Origin: Ruminococcaceae bacterium UBA3220
GTDB taxonomy: Bacteria; Bacillota; Clostridia; Oscillospirales; Acutalibacteraceae
Reading direction: 5' to 3'
Length of the DNA: 64,000 nucleotides
NCBI GenBank assembly: GCA_002363095.1
Contig: DEWC01000111.1
Location: 5,554 to 69,553 of the forward strand
The position numbers were made by a program, and so were the translations under genes. Under the pieces are notes generated by a model. That model saw nothing but the letters and a program-made list of their open reading frames with translations. It was not told the DNA's origin and searched no databases. Positions within the stretch are counted from its first letter, which is position 1. The number at the start of each line of letters is the position of its first letter. This document shows positions 9,649 to 17,637 of the stretch, piece after piece.

Positions 9649-10266
9649 TTAATCAAATCCTTTATCAAATTCCTCTTCCGATTCATTTGAAACGAAGTAT
9701 TTTGCCTGACCGTCATAGTTAAGTATAAGTAAAAACAGTTCCTTATCCTCTGTCGTATCCGCAACGGTCGTCTTGAATTTCGCGTGGACCTTGAATGCTT
9801 CGTAAATCTTATCTGTGTTAATAAAATCGTACATTTTAAAGTATTCTCTTACTTTTTCAACCTTTTTTGAATCGAGTTTTTTCGATGTTATTCCCTCAAA
9901 CTCGGTTTTCATCGCCGTAGAGCCGTAATACTCATGTCGGTAATTTAAAACATAGTCGTTGCGGTATTCAACAAACGATGTGTAATCGGTTGCTTTGTCG
10001 TCCGAGATTGACATAAAATACTCTTTCTCGCTCTTGTTCTCGGATTTTGCTTCATATTTGTAGGCTTCCTCACCGCCGGCAAGGGTATAATTATCAACCG
10101 CTAATGTGTCCGGCTTGTTTCGGGCAATTATAAAATCTTTCGCGAATTCCACGGGCGAAATGCTTTTTACGGTTTCCTTAGCATTTTTGTTACAGGCGAG
10201 AAGCGTAAGGGCAAATATGCCTGCCAAAAAAACCGAAACTGTCTTTTTAAATTGAAAATTTCTCAT
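9649..10266 (-). CDS. Predicted lipoprotein of unknown function
   Basis: 205 residues. The N-terminus has a basic start, a hydrophobic stretch and an LLAC lipobox with Cys at residue 25, so it should be lipid-anchored outside the membrane. The mature part is charged and hydrophilic with no recognised domain; an early NKNAKETVKSISPVEFAKDF and repeated Tyr/Lys/Glu residues are all that stand out. Transcribed alone from its own promoter, convergent with rplQ. Function not assigned. Confidence 0.75.
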   Translation of the reverse strand: MRNFQFKKTVSVFLAGIFALTLLACNKNAKETVKSISPVEFAKDFIIARNKPDTLAVDNYTLAGGEEAYKYEAKSENKSEKEYFMSISDDKATDYTSFVEYRNDYVLNYRHEYYGSTAMKTEFEGITSKKLDSKKVEKVREYFKMYDFINTDKIYEAFKVHAKFKTTVADTTEDKELFLLILNYDGQAKYFVSNESEEEFDKGFD

Positions 10267-10304
10267 ATATATCCTTTCTGAAAAACAGTAGACTTAACAT
10301 CTGT

Positions 10305-10333
10305 ATTATACTATAAACGCAACAATTTTACAA
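10305..10333 (-). promoter_or_regulatory. Promoter for the lipoprotein gene
   Basis: On the minus strand TTGTAA (plus 10328-10333) and TATAAT (plus 10305-10310) are separated by exactly 17 bases, a vegetative sigma-A-type promoter about 40 bp before the start codon. Confidence 0.65.
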
Positions 10334-10410
10334 TCAAAAGATATGTGTTCATTATGGTGGAGTCAAATATTTGCATATCCGCTATTATGAAAAATACATA
10401 AAGAAAAACA

Positions 10411-10439
10411 TTGTCAATTCTGCCCTATTATGGTATAAT
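10411..10439 (+). promoter_or_regulatory. Promoter for the phosphatase gene
   Basis: TTGTCA (10411-10416), 17-base spacer, TATAAT (10434-10439), also with TG-like TATGG just before the -10. It is 74 bp upstream of the chosen ATG. Confidence 0.7.
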
Positions 10440-10512
10440 GCATTTAGTATAACGGGTGGAATTAAATTCCCGTATACGGTAGTATTTGCAAATCAAGGCA
10501 TCGGAGGTAATG

Positions 10513-11859
10513 ATGGGCAAAATCGTTGACGGAGTTTATTATAATTCCGACGGTAATCCGGCACACAGAGGCATAATAGAATTGGATGGAAAGTTATATT
10601 ACGCCGGGGAAAATGGCAATATTATAAAGGATGAGACCAAGGTAGTTCATTCGGTGATGACAAACGGCTTAATTAAGCACGGAACATATTATTTTGACCC
10701 CACGGGCGTCATCGACCTTTCAACCTATAAAAAGCCGAAAAAAAGGAAAAGCAAAAAGTTCAAAGTTTTGGGAAGCGTTTTTATCGCCGTGTTGGTTATT
10801 ATTGCGGTATTTGCTTTGTTTTCAATTCTGGGGCGTTTTATTAAAACAAATTTTCAAAGTTCCGAAGGCTCCGAAATCGCGATATCCGTTCCCGAATTTA
10901 AAGAGGAAGTTTATCTTTGTTCGCCCCAAATGAAGCAGTATTATGAGGGAGACTGTTCTTTTGCCGATGTTTTGAAGCTGGGGCATAATCCGTATCGACC
11001 GCTCGTTTTTAAATACGAGCTAAGCGGTGCCGAGTCTGCCGTTTTGTTGCTCGGGGAGGAAAACGATTTTTCCGACGCCGTCGAATATGCGCTTAATGTG
11101 CCGAAAAAGGAATTGTCTATCAACAATCTGAAAACCGGCACCGTGTATTACTACAAGATTACGGCAACCGATAAAGCAGGTAAAAGCAAGGAGGTTACCG
11201 GTTCTTTTAAGACTGCCGATACAAACAGGTTTATCTATTTGCCGGGTCTCTACAATACGCGCGATATCGGCGGTTACAAAACCGTTGATAATAAAAGGGT
11301 CAGGCAGGGAATGTTAATTCGGGGAACCGAAGCGGACGGGCTTGTTGAAAACACCTATTATCTTTCAGACCCGAAGGATGCCGAACGGTTTGGCTTTGTT
11401 TGCGATTTCGACCTGCGCAACAGTAGTATATTCAATGCCGGTTATAAAAGCCGGTTTGGCTCAAATGTCGTGCATAAGTTTTATAATTCACCGCAATACG
11501 GCGGCATTTTTGCGAAAGGGCAAGAGGAGACTTTAAGACAAATATTTTCTGATTTAGCCGACCGCCGTAACTATCCTATGTATCTTCACTGCACCTACGG
11601 AGCAGACAGGACCGGGACGGTTGTATTCCTTTTGCAGGGACTTCTCGGCGTTTCGGAAGAGGATATGTTGAATGAATATAAAATGACGGGTTTCTGGGCG
11701 TCCGGCTTTGCCGACGGAGCAAAAATCAACCCGGTTATTTCCGGACTTGAGGGCGTTGACGGCAAAACCATCAACGAAAAAATCCATAATTATATGGTAG
11801 GTACCGTAGGAATAACCGAACAACAGGTAGCTCAGATTCGCGCGGTATTTTTGGAATAG
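10513..11859 (+). CDS. Membrane-anchored tyrosine-phosphatase-like protein
   Basis: 448 residues from ATG 10513, five bases after GGAGGT; the adjacent ATG at 10510 is too close. Residues 1-75 contain three aromatic-glycine repeats (DGVYYNSDGN, DGKLYYAGENG, HGTYYFDPTG) like wall-binding/WG-type repeats. A KKPKKRKSKKFK run precedes one membrane helix (about residues 85-110), so by the positive-inside rule the rest is outside. Then a fibronectin-III-like domain (ends TYYYKITA-type LKTGTVYYYKITATD) and a Y_phosphatase3 domain with YNTRDIGGYK and the catalytic loop HCTYGADRTG (C-x5-R). Expected to dephosphorylate phosphotyrosine or phospholipid-type substrates. Single-gene unit, 38 bp before galM. 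Confidence 0.8.
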   Translation: MGKIVDGVYYNSDGNPAHRGIIELDGKLYYAGENGNIIKDETKVVHSVMTNGLIKHGTYYFDPTGVIDLSTYKKPKKRKSKKFKVLGSVFIAVLVIIAVFALFSILGRFIKTNFQSSEGSEIAISVPEFKEEVYLCSPQMKQYYEGDCSFADVLKLGHNPYRPLVFKYELSGAESAVLLLGEENDFSDAVEYALNVPKKELSINNLKTGTVYYYKITATDKAGKSKEVTGSFKTADTNRFIYLPGLYNTRDIGGYKTVDNKRVRQGMLIRGTEADGLVENTYYLSDPKDAERFGFVCDFDLRNSSIFNAGYKSRFGSNVVHKFYNSPQYGGIFAKGQEETLRQIFSDLADRRNYPMYLHCTYGADRTGTVVFLLQGLLGVSEEDMLNEYKMTGFWASGFADGAKINPVISGLEGVDGKTINEKIHNYMVGTVGITEQQVAQIRAVFLE

Positions 11860-11897
11860 TTTCAAATACCTTAAAACAGAAATATTTGAGGGATAAT

Positions 11898-12962
11898 ATG
11901 TGTAATATTTCATCTTTTGAATTCGGTAAAACCAAGGACGGCAGAACGGTAACAGCTTATGAGTTGGACAACGGCAACGGTATGACGGTAAGAATTCTTG
12001 ACTATGCTTGCGTAGTGCAAAGTATAACAGTACCCGATAAAAACGGCGTACCTACCGATGTTTCTCTCGGATACGATGATGTTTTATCCTACGAAAACGG
12101 AACAAACTATTACGGAACGGTAGTCGGAAGGTGTGCCAACCGAATAGGGGACGCCCGTTTTGTTCTTGACGGAAAAGAGTATATACTTGAAAAAACAAGC
12201 GAAAATAAAATGCATCACCTTCACGGCGTTTTTACTAAGCGTTCGTTTAAGGGAAGCATTGAAGACGGGGACCTCGTTTTCAGGTATTTAAGCCCCGATA
12301 ATGAGGAAGGTTTCCCCGGCAATGTTGATGTTGAGGTAAGGTATACCCTCGGCGACGATAACTCGCTTAAAATATCCTATAAGGCAGTGACCGACGCTCC
12401 TACCATTGTCAATCTTACAAACCACAGTTATTTCAATTTAAACGGTAACGACGGCTCGACAATATTCGACCATAAGGTGAAACTAAACAGCAGTTACTAT
12501 ACCGAATATACCGAAACATTCGCGCAAACGGGCAGGATTATACCGGTTGATAACACGCCTCTTGATTTCAGAACAGAGCATACCATAGGAGAGCGTTTTA
12601 ACGACGATTACTATCAGTTGAGAATTTGCACGGGATATGACCACAATATGGTGATTGACGGCGAACCGGGAAAACTCAGACCGATAGGCACCGTAAAGAG
12701 CGAAAAAACCGGCATAAAACTTGAAGCGTTTACCACCGAGCCGGCTATTCAGTTTTATTCGGGCAACTATATGCATTTTGACCCCGTGAAAAACGGCAAA
12801 AACGGGGTTCATTACCCGAAAAACGGAGGATTTTGCTTCGAGGCTCAGCATTATCCTGATGCCACGAGCCATCCGAATTTTCCGAGCGTCGTATTAAGAC
12901 CCGGTGAGATATATAGGCAAACGACCGTTTATCGCTTAGGGCTTATTAAAGACTGCGAATAA
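11898..12962 (+). CDS. galM: Aldose 1-epimerase (mutarotase)
   Basis: 354 residues from ATG 11898 (GAGGG at 11888-11892); the upstream TTG 11886 is part of that signal. Interconverts alpha and beta anomers of galactose/glucose. YYGTVVGRCANRIGDARF, HHLHGVFTKRSF and the catalytic-acid region NLTNHSYFNLNG are all family marks. Nearby alpha-galactosidase (18.3-20.5 kb) fits with galactoside use, though the two are not in one operon. Confidence 0.93.
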   Translation: MCNISSFEFGKTKDGRTVTAYELDNGNGMTVRILDYACVVQSITVPDKNGVPTDVSLGYDDVLSYENGTNYYGTVVGRCANRIGDARFVLDGKEYILEKTSENKMHHLHGVFTKRSFKGSIEDGDLVFRYLSPDNEEGFPGNVDVEVRYTLGDDNSLKISYKAVTDAPTIVNLTNHSYFNLNGNDGSTIFDHKVKLNSSYYTEYTETFAQTGRIIPVDNTPLDFRTEHTIGERFNDDYYQLRICTGYDHNMVIDGEPGKLRPIGTVKSEKTGIKLEAFTTEPAIQFYSGNYMHFDPVKNGKNGVHYPKNGGFCFEAQHYPDATSHPNFPSVVLRPGEIYRQTTVYRLGLIKDCE

Positions 12963-12996
12963 TACGCATCAGGTTGTAGGTTTTCGTATTTCGCAG
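12952..12996 (+). terminator. Possible terminator overlapping the galM end
   Basis: ACTGCGAA-ta-ATACG (12952-12966) pairs with CGTAT-TTCGCAGT (12984-12996) followed by TTTTC. The 5' arm includes the galM stop codon. Two-base bulge and modest T-run make it uncertain. Confidence 0.45.
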
Positions 12997-13038
12997 TTTT
13001 CGGTATTAACAATATAAAAACAATCAGAAGGTGGATTT

Positions 13039-13680
13039 ATGTTAGAAAATCTTAAAAAGTTAAATGATATTGAAGTTTTCAGCGTTTTTGACGGCGAATT
13101 TAACCCCTACGGCAGAATTGTAGACCTTGACACAAACGAGATAATTAAGGCGGCAGAGCAGTTTGATATGCCCGGCAATGTTGTTTATATGCCTTCAACT
13201 CCCGAATTTGAGGCGCTGCCGATAGCGAAAACCATAGAAACAGAATTGTTCGGAACTCTTCCCGCTCAAATCGGGTATTGTTACGGACACAGCACAAAGC
13301 TTAACGCCACCGAATGGCACGCCTCGGGCGAGGTGAATATTGCGGCAACCGATTTGGTTATTATCATAGGTCTTCGCAGTGATGTTAAAAACGATAAGAT
13401 TGATTCTTCAAAATTCAAAGCCTTTTTCGTGCCCAAGGGAACGGCGATAGAGGTTTATGCCACAACACTTCATTATTCGCCCTGTCAGGTAAGCAACGAC
13501 GGTTTTCGTTGGGTTGTAGCCCTTCCGAAGGGGACAAATACCGAACTTGAAAGACCGGTTTGTGACAAGAAACTTATCGCAAAGAGCAAATGGGTTTTAG
13601 CCCATATTGACAACGAGGAAGAAATCAGTAAGGGCACCGTAGCGGGAATTACCGGTGTAAATTACGAAATAAAATATTGA
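13039..13680 (+). CDS. DUF4867 family protein
   Basis: 213 residues. The opening (LNDIEVFSVFDGEFNPYGRI) and the central QIGYCYGHSTKLNATEWH, GEVNIAATDLVIIIG and FFVPKGTAIEVYATTLHYSPC blocks match what I know of DUF4867, a cupin-like family found beside sugar-metabolism genes; the histidines and glutamates in TEWHASGE could hold a metal. Biochemical role unknown; a sugar isomerase-like activity is a guess from fold and from its place 76 bp after galM. AGAAGGTGG lies before the ATG. Confidence 0.75.
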   Translation: MLENLKKLNDIEVFSVFDGEFNPYGRIVDLDTNEIIKAAEQFDMPGNVVYMPSTPEFEALPIAKTIETELFGTLPAQIGYCYGHSTKLNATEWHASGEVNIAATDLVIIIGLRSDVKNDKIDSSKFKAFFVPKGTAIEVYATTLHYSPCQVSNDGFRWVVALPKGTNTELERPVCDKKLIAKSKWVLAHIDNEEEISKGTVAGITGVNYEIKY

Positions 13681-13688
13681 TAAAATCC

Positions 13689-13721
13689 AAAATCCCAAAT
13701 GCTTTTGCGTTAGGGATTTTT
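13689..13721 (+). terminator. Terminator after the DUF4867 gene
   Basis: AATCCC-AAATGC and GCGTTA-GGGATT form an 11-of-12-pair stem with a TTTT loop, followed by T5. Rho-independent terminator 9 bp after the stop. Confidence 0.75.
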
Positions 13722-13794
13722 GTTTCGATTTTCTTGTTTGTTTACAGGTTTTATGGTATAATCATTTTGTTTAAAAACGGGAGGATAAGGAAAA

Positions 13795-14319
13795 ATGGAA
13801 TTGATTGCAAGTTTTTCGGTTGACCATACAAAAATCGTGCCCGGTATTTTCACAAGCCGGGTCGATGAATTGGGGAAATTTAAAGTTACAACCTATGACA
13901 TAAGGCTTAAAAAACCTAACCGTGAGCCGGTTGTTGATGTTTCGGCTATGCATTCGCTTGAACACCTTATAGCCACATTTCTCCGAAACGACCCCGAAAT
14001 AAAGGATGATGTTATTTACTGGGGACCGATGGGATGTCTTACCGGTTTTTATCTTATTCTGAAAGGTAACCGCGCCCCGAGGGATATTTATGGGCTTGTT
14101 TTGAGGGCTTTTAAATCTGTAATCACCTCTGAAACGGTTCCCGGAACCTCCCCCGAAAACTGCGGCAACTATCTTCTGCATAATCTTATAATGGCAAAGT
14201 ATTACGCCGAAGAGTTTATTTCATATCTTGAAGCCAACGCCGGGAATGAAGATATATTTGAGTATCCGAAAACCGAAAGGCCGAAAACCGACAAGGGCGT
14301 GCAATTCTACGATTCGTAG
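13795..14319 (+). CDS. luxS: S-ribosylhomocysteine lyase
   Basis: 174 residues. Splits S-ribosylhomocysteine into homocysteine and DPD, the precursor of autoinducer-2. HSLEH (His53, Glu56, His57) supplies two metal ligands, ENCGNY the third, and GPMGCLTGFY contains the catalytic cysteine. Own promoter: TTGTTT-N17-TATAAT at about 13736-13765. The pfs partner is not in the window. Homocysteine made here feeds the same pool as the metY/metA genes at 36-38 kb. Confidence 0.95.
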   Translation: MELIASFSVDHTKIVPGIFTSRVDELGKFKVTTYDIRLKKPNREPVVDVSAMHSLEHLIATFLRNDPEIKDDVIYWGPMGCLTGFYLILKGNRAPRDIYGLVLRAFKSVITSETVPGTSPENCGNYLLHNLIMAKYYAEEFISYLEANAGNEDIFEYPKTERPKTDKGVQFYDS

Positions 14320-14343
14320 CCGTTATTGCCGATTTGTGTTGTA

Positions 14344-14372
14344 TTGACTTTATACCGGGTTGTCTGTATAAT
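14344..14372 (+). promoter_or_regulatory. Promoter for the phosphoribosyltransferase-like gene
   Basis: TTGACT (14344-14349), 17 bases, TATAAT (14367-14372); close to consensus and 34 bp before the start codon. Confidence 0.75.
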
Positions 14373-14405
14373 TAAATTACCTACTATAACAAAAGGAGAA
14401 TGCTT

Positions 14406-15047
14406 ATGCCTTCGATAGAATCCTATAAAATCCCCTCAAAGCGGGACAATCTTTATTTGCGCGTTGCAAGGGGACACTTTGCGACAAGCCACTCTCATAC
14501 AAACTATTTTATTGATGTTACGACTCAAAAATCCCGTCTGTCGGAAGCAAAGGCGGTAGCAAGCGAACTTGTTTCATACTATAATTCGAGTACCGTTGTC
14601 GATACCGTACTTTGTCTTGACGGTACGCAGGTCATCGGCACCTGCCTTGCCGAGGCGCTTACCGAAGGCTCTTTTATAAATCTTAACGCCCATAAAACCA
14701 TTTATATCGTTACCCCGGAGCACACCTCCGGCAGTCAACTTCTCTTCCGCGACAGCAATGTTCCGATGATTGAAAACAAGCATGTTTTGGTGCTCGCCGC
14801 CTCTGTTACAACCGGCTATACCGCGAGGTCTGCCATTGAGGCAATAAATTATTACGGCGGAAATGTTGCGGGCGTTGCCGCTATATTCGCAACCGCCAAT
14901 GAATGTATGGGATACGATGTAAAATCGGTTTTTGACGGAAAAGATATTCCCGATTACGCAAGCTACGGCTCGCACGAATGCCCGATGTGCAAAGCGGGAA
15001 AACCGGTTGACGCGCTTGTTAACAGTTACGGATTTTCGAAGTTATAA
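14406..15047 (+). CDS. Phosphoribosyltransferase-like protein, altered PRPP loop
   Basis: 213 residues from ATG 14406 (AAGGAG at 14393-14398; ATG 14400 is only one base from it). Overall type I PRTase/orotate-PRTase-like layout: a DTVLCLDGTQVIG segment near residue 66 and a VLVLAASVTTGYT segment at 127-139. In active enzymes the latter reads with two acidic residues before the TTG turn; here they are Ala-Ala-Ser. A CPMCKAG near the C-terminus resembles the end of OPRT-like proteins. May be a non-canonical transferase, binding protein or regulator. Transcribed singly. Confidence 0.7.
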   Translation: MPSIESYKIPSKRDNLYLRVARGHFATSHSHTNYFIDVTTQKSRLSEAKAVASELVSYYNSSTVVDTVLCLDGTQVIGTCLAEALTEGSFINLNAHKTIYIVTPEHTSGSQLLFRDSNVPMIENKHVLVLAASVTTGYTARSAIEAINYYGGNVAGVAAIFATANECMGYDVKSVFDGKDIPDYASYGSHECPMCKAGKPVDALVNSYGFSKL

Positions 15048-15080
15048 ACTGAATTTTTTATAAGTTAAAGAGATATTATT

Positions 15081-15722
15081 ATGAAAACAATACTGTTTCA
15101 GGGCGATTCCATAACTGATGCCGGCAGGGACCGGAATGGCGATACCATCGCGGGTTACGGTTACGCGACACTTGTCAAGGCGCGTCTCGGTTTTGAAAAT
15201 CCGGGCGAATACACCTTTTATAACCGCGGAGTAAGCGGAGACCGTGTTATCGATATGTATGCGAGGATAGTTAAGGATGTTTTGAACCTTAAACCCGATT
15301 ATATGAGCATTTTGATAGGCGTTAATGATGTTTGGCACGGCATCGACTGGGCTAACGGGACCGGCATAGAGCGTTACCAAAAGGTATACGATATGTTCTT
15401 ATCTGAGGTCAAAGCCGAGTTAAAGGATATAAAGATAATTATTTTGGAGCCGTTTGTTTTATGCGGCTCATCCACAAAGAACACCGAGGAGCAACCCGAC
15501 CGGTTTGAAAGGTTTAAGACCGAAGTTGCCGAAATGGCAAAGGTGGCACGCAAAATTGCCGAAAAGCATAACCTTCCCTTTGTTTCTTTGCAGGACAAAT
15601 TTGATGATGCCTGCAAATCTGCACAGCCTGACTACTGGCTTGCGGACGGCGTTCATCCCACCCCCGCCGGACACGAGCTTATCGCCCGCGAATGGATAAA
15701 GGCGTTTGAGAAAATCAAATAA
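15081..15722 (+). CDS. SGNH/GDSL-family hydrolase
   Basis: 213 residues, cytoplasmic (no signal peptide). Block I FQGDSITDAG carries the nucleophile serine, block III is GVNDVWHG, and block V DGVHPTPAGH carries the Asp-His pair. Family members are esterases, lipases or carbohydrate deacetylases; the substrate cannot be told from sequence. 33 bp after the preceding gene, ended by the terminator at 15731. Confidence 0.88.
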   Translation: MKTILFQGDSITDAGRDRNGDTIAGYGYATLVKARLGFENPGEYTFYNRGVSGDRVIDMYARIVKDVLNLKPDYMSILIGVNDVWHGIDWANGTGIERYQKVYDMFLSEVKAELKDIKIIILEPFVLCGSSTKNTEEQPDRFERFKTEVAEMAKVARKIAEKHNLPFVSLQDKFDDACKSAQPDYWLADGVHPTPAGHELIAREWIKAFEKIK

Positions 15723-15730
15723 CAAAATTA

Positions 15731-15767
15731 AAAGCAACGGAACAATTAGATTTCTGTTGCTTTTTTT
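15731..15767 (+). terminator. Terminator overlapping the next promoter
   Basis: AAAAGCAAC (15731-15739) pairs with GTTGCTTTT (15756-15764) before a T-run. The same TTGCTT bases serve as the -35 of the AbrB promoter. Confidence 0.75.
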
Positions 15768-15785
15768 ATATCCAATTGGTATAAT
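15757..15785 (+). promoter_or_regulatory. Promoter of the AbrB-ABC module
   Basis: TTGCTT (15757-15762), 17-base spacer, TATAAT (15780-15785), 46 bp before the AbrB-like start. Its -35 is embedded in the 3' arm of the upstream terminator. Confidence 0.65.
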
Positions 15786-15830
15786 AAGTATGAAATGTAT
15801 AACTAATATGATTTTAGGAGGGCGATAAAT

Positions 15831-16037
15831 ATGCCAAAGGACAAGTTTATAGGGATAAGCAAGGTAGGGGAAAAAGGTCAGATAGTTATACCGAAAGAGG
15901 CGCGGGATATGTTCGGGATACGCCCCGGCGATTCGATTATCGTTCTATGCGATAAAAAACGCGGTATCGCGCTTATAAAGGCGGACGCCATAGAAGATTT
16001 AACCGAAAAGGTGTTTCCGAAAGGGGATGACCGCTGA
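15831..16037 (+). CDS. AbrB/SpoVT-type transcriptional regulator
   Basis: 68 residues. GKVGEKGQIVIPKEARDMFGIRPGD (here beginning ISKVGEKGQ) is the swapped-hairpin AbrB DNA-binding fold, in which dimers bind DNA. Short C-terminal tail without a known domain. Its stop overlaps the ATG of the ABC ATPase (TGATG), so it very likely controls the transporter, perhaps autogenously. Confidence 0.9.
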   Translation: MPKDKFIGISKVGEKGQIVIPKEARDMFGIRPGDSIIVLCDKKRGIALIKADAIEDLTEKVFPKGDDR

Positions 16038-16762
16038 TGCTTGCTATTGAAGCCTCCAATCTGACAAAAAAATTTAAACAAAAAACGGCGGTGAACGGCA
16101 TTGACCTGTCGATTGAAAAGGGTGAACTCTTTGCTTTGCTCGGAACAAACGGCGCTGGAAAAACGACCACGATAAAAATGCTTTCAACCCTTATTGTTCC
16201 AACCGCCGGTCAAATAAAGATAAACGGAATGGATATAATAAGCGAGAGGCAAAGAATAAGGCAAATACTGAATGTTTCTCCGCAGGAAACGGCGGTTGCC
16301 CCTAATCTGAGCGTTAAGGAAAATCTTGAATTTATGGCGGGGGTCTACGGCATTGCCGATAAAAAGAAAAAAATCGAGGAACTTATAAACCTTTTCGGGC
16401 TTAACGAGGTTTTGTCTCAAAAAGCCAAGACCCTTTCGGGCGGCTGGCAGAGAAAAGTATCTATCGCGATAGCCCTGATAAACGACCCTGAGATACTGTT
16501 TTTGGATGAGCCGACTTTGGGGCTTGATGTTATCGCACGAAAGGAACTTTGGAAGATAATCGAAGGCTTAAAGGGCAAAATAACCGTAATTTTAACCACC
16601 CATTATATGGAGGAGGCTGAAAGGCTTTCGGACAGGATAGGTATTATGGCGAACGGAGATTTGATTGCGACCGGTTCCGCCGATCAACTTAAAGCAAAGG
16701 CAGGCACCGATAACTTTGAGGATGCTTTTGTAAAAATCGCGACGGGAGGGGAAACGGAATGA
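16037..16762 (+). CDS. ABC transporter ATP-binding protein
   Basis: 241 residues, single nucleotide-binding domain. Walker A GTNGAGKTT near residue 36, signature LSGGWQRK near 133 and Walker B LFLDEPTLGLD near 152, H-loop TTHYMEEAE. It belongs to the ABC-2/drug-and-lipid export group. Overlaps the regulator by one base and the permease by four (ATGA), showing a three-gene coupled unit. Substrate unknown. Confidence 0.93.
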   Translation: MLAIEASNLTKKFKQKTAVNGIDLSIEKGELFALLGTNGAGKTTTIKMLSTLIVPTAGQIKINGMDIISERQRIRQILNVSPQETAVAPNLSVKENLEFMAGVYGIADKKKKIEELINLFGLNEVLSQKAKTLSGGWQRKVSIAIALINDPEILFLDEPTLGLDVIARKELWKIIEGLKGKITVILTTHYMEEAERLSDRIGIMANGDLIATGSADQLKAKAGTDNFEDAFVKIATGGETE

Positions 16763-17490
16763 GAACGCTTAATTTTGCAAAAAGGAATTTTAAAGAGATA
16801 ATAAGAGACCCGTTAAGCATCATTTTTTCAGTGGTTTTACCGCTTTTCCTGCTTTGGATTTTTCAGCAGTTTAAGATACCGAGCGAAAACTATAAACTCC
16901 AAAACTTTACGCCGGGTATCATCGTTTTCGGCTTTTCATTTATCACGCTTTTCACCGCAACACTTGTAAGTAAGGACCGTACAACCTCGCTTCTTGTAAG
17001 GCTCGGAATAAGCCCTATGACGCCGATTGAGTATATCGGCGGATATATGCTGTCGATAATACCGATGCTGATAATTCAGATTATTCTGTTTTTTATTCTT
17101 GCCGTAGTTTTGGGACTTAAGTTTACGGTATACACCGTTTTAGCGGTGCCGGTTTCAATAATGGTTTCGGTTTTGTTTATTGCGCTCGGAATAATCATAG
17201 GCAGTTTTGCTTCCGAAAAAGCGTCATCGGGAATGGCAAGCGTTATCGTCCAACTCGTTTGCTTTACAAGCGGAATGTATTTTCCGAAAGAAGCGGTAGG
17301 CAAAGGTTTTGCAAAGATTTGCGAATACCTGCCGTTTGAACCGTCGCTTAATATCATTAAAGGGGTAATGAATAACAAACAGGAGATAATCACCGCGCGA
17401 AATATAGCCGTTTTTCTTGTCTATACTCTTTTGGCTATGGCGGTGGCGGCTGTCATCTTTAAAAGAAAAATGCTAAGCGATAATAAATAG
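16759..17490 (+). CDS. ABC-2 type permease
   Basis: 243 residues with about six hydrophobic helices, forming the membrane half of the exporter with the preceding ATPase. RNFKEIIRDPLSIIFSVVLPLFLLWIFQQF at the N-terminus and the late FTSGMYFPKEAVGKGF loop before the last helices are typical of ABC2_membrane proteins. Ends 47 bp before a strong hairpin terminator. Confidence 0.9.
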   Translation: MRTLNFAKRNFKEIIRDPLSIIFSVVLPLFLLWIFQQFKIPSENYKLQNFTPGIIVFGFSFITLFTATLVSKDRTTSLLVRLGISPMTPIEYIGGYMLSIIPMLIIQIILFFILAVVLGLKFTVYTVLAVPVSIMVSVLFIALGIIIGSFASEKASSGMASVIVQLVCFTSGMYFPKEAVGKGFAKICEYLPFEPSLNIIKGVMNNKQEIITARNIAVFLVYTLLAMAVAAVIFKRKMLSDNK

Positions 17491-17536
17491 TCGTTAAAAA
17501 AACATTCGGTAAAAACCCGCATATTTATATACAAAA

Positions 17537-17574
17537 CCGCCCTATGACTAAATCTGTCATAGGGCGGTTTTTTT
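17537..17574 (+). terminator. Terminator, first copy of a hairpin flanking fic
   Basis: CCGCCCTATGAC (17537-17548), loop taaatct, GTCATAGGGCGG (17556-17567), then T7. Perfect 12-bp stem. The same 31 bases, loop included, recur at 18263-18293 on the other side of the Fic gene. Confidence 0.9.
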
Positions 17575-17575
17575 C

Positions 17576-17604
17576 TTGATTTAAGGCGCAAAAAATGGTA
17601 TAAT
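17576..17604 (+). promoter_or_regulatory. Promoter of the fic gene
   Basis: TTGATT (17576-17581), 17 bases, TATAAT (17599-17604), lying directly behind the terminator T-run and 34 bp before the Fic start. Confidence 0.65.
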
Positions 17605-17637
17605 ATTAATATAGAACAAATTGTAAGAAGGTGTGAA

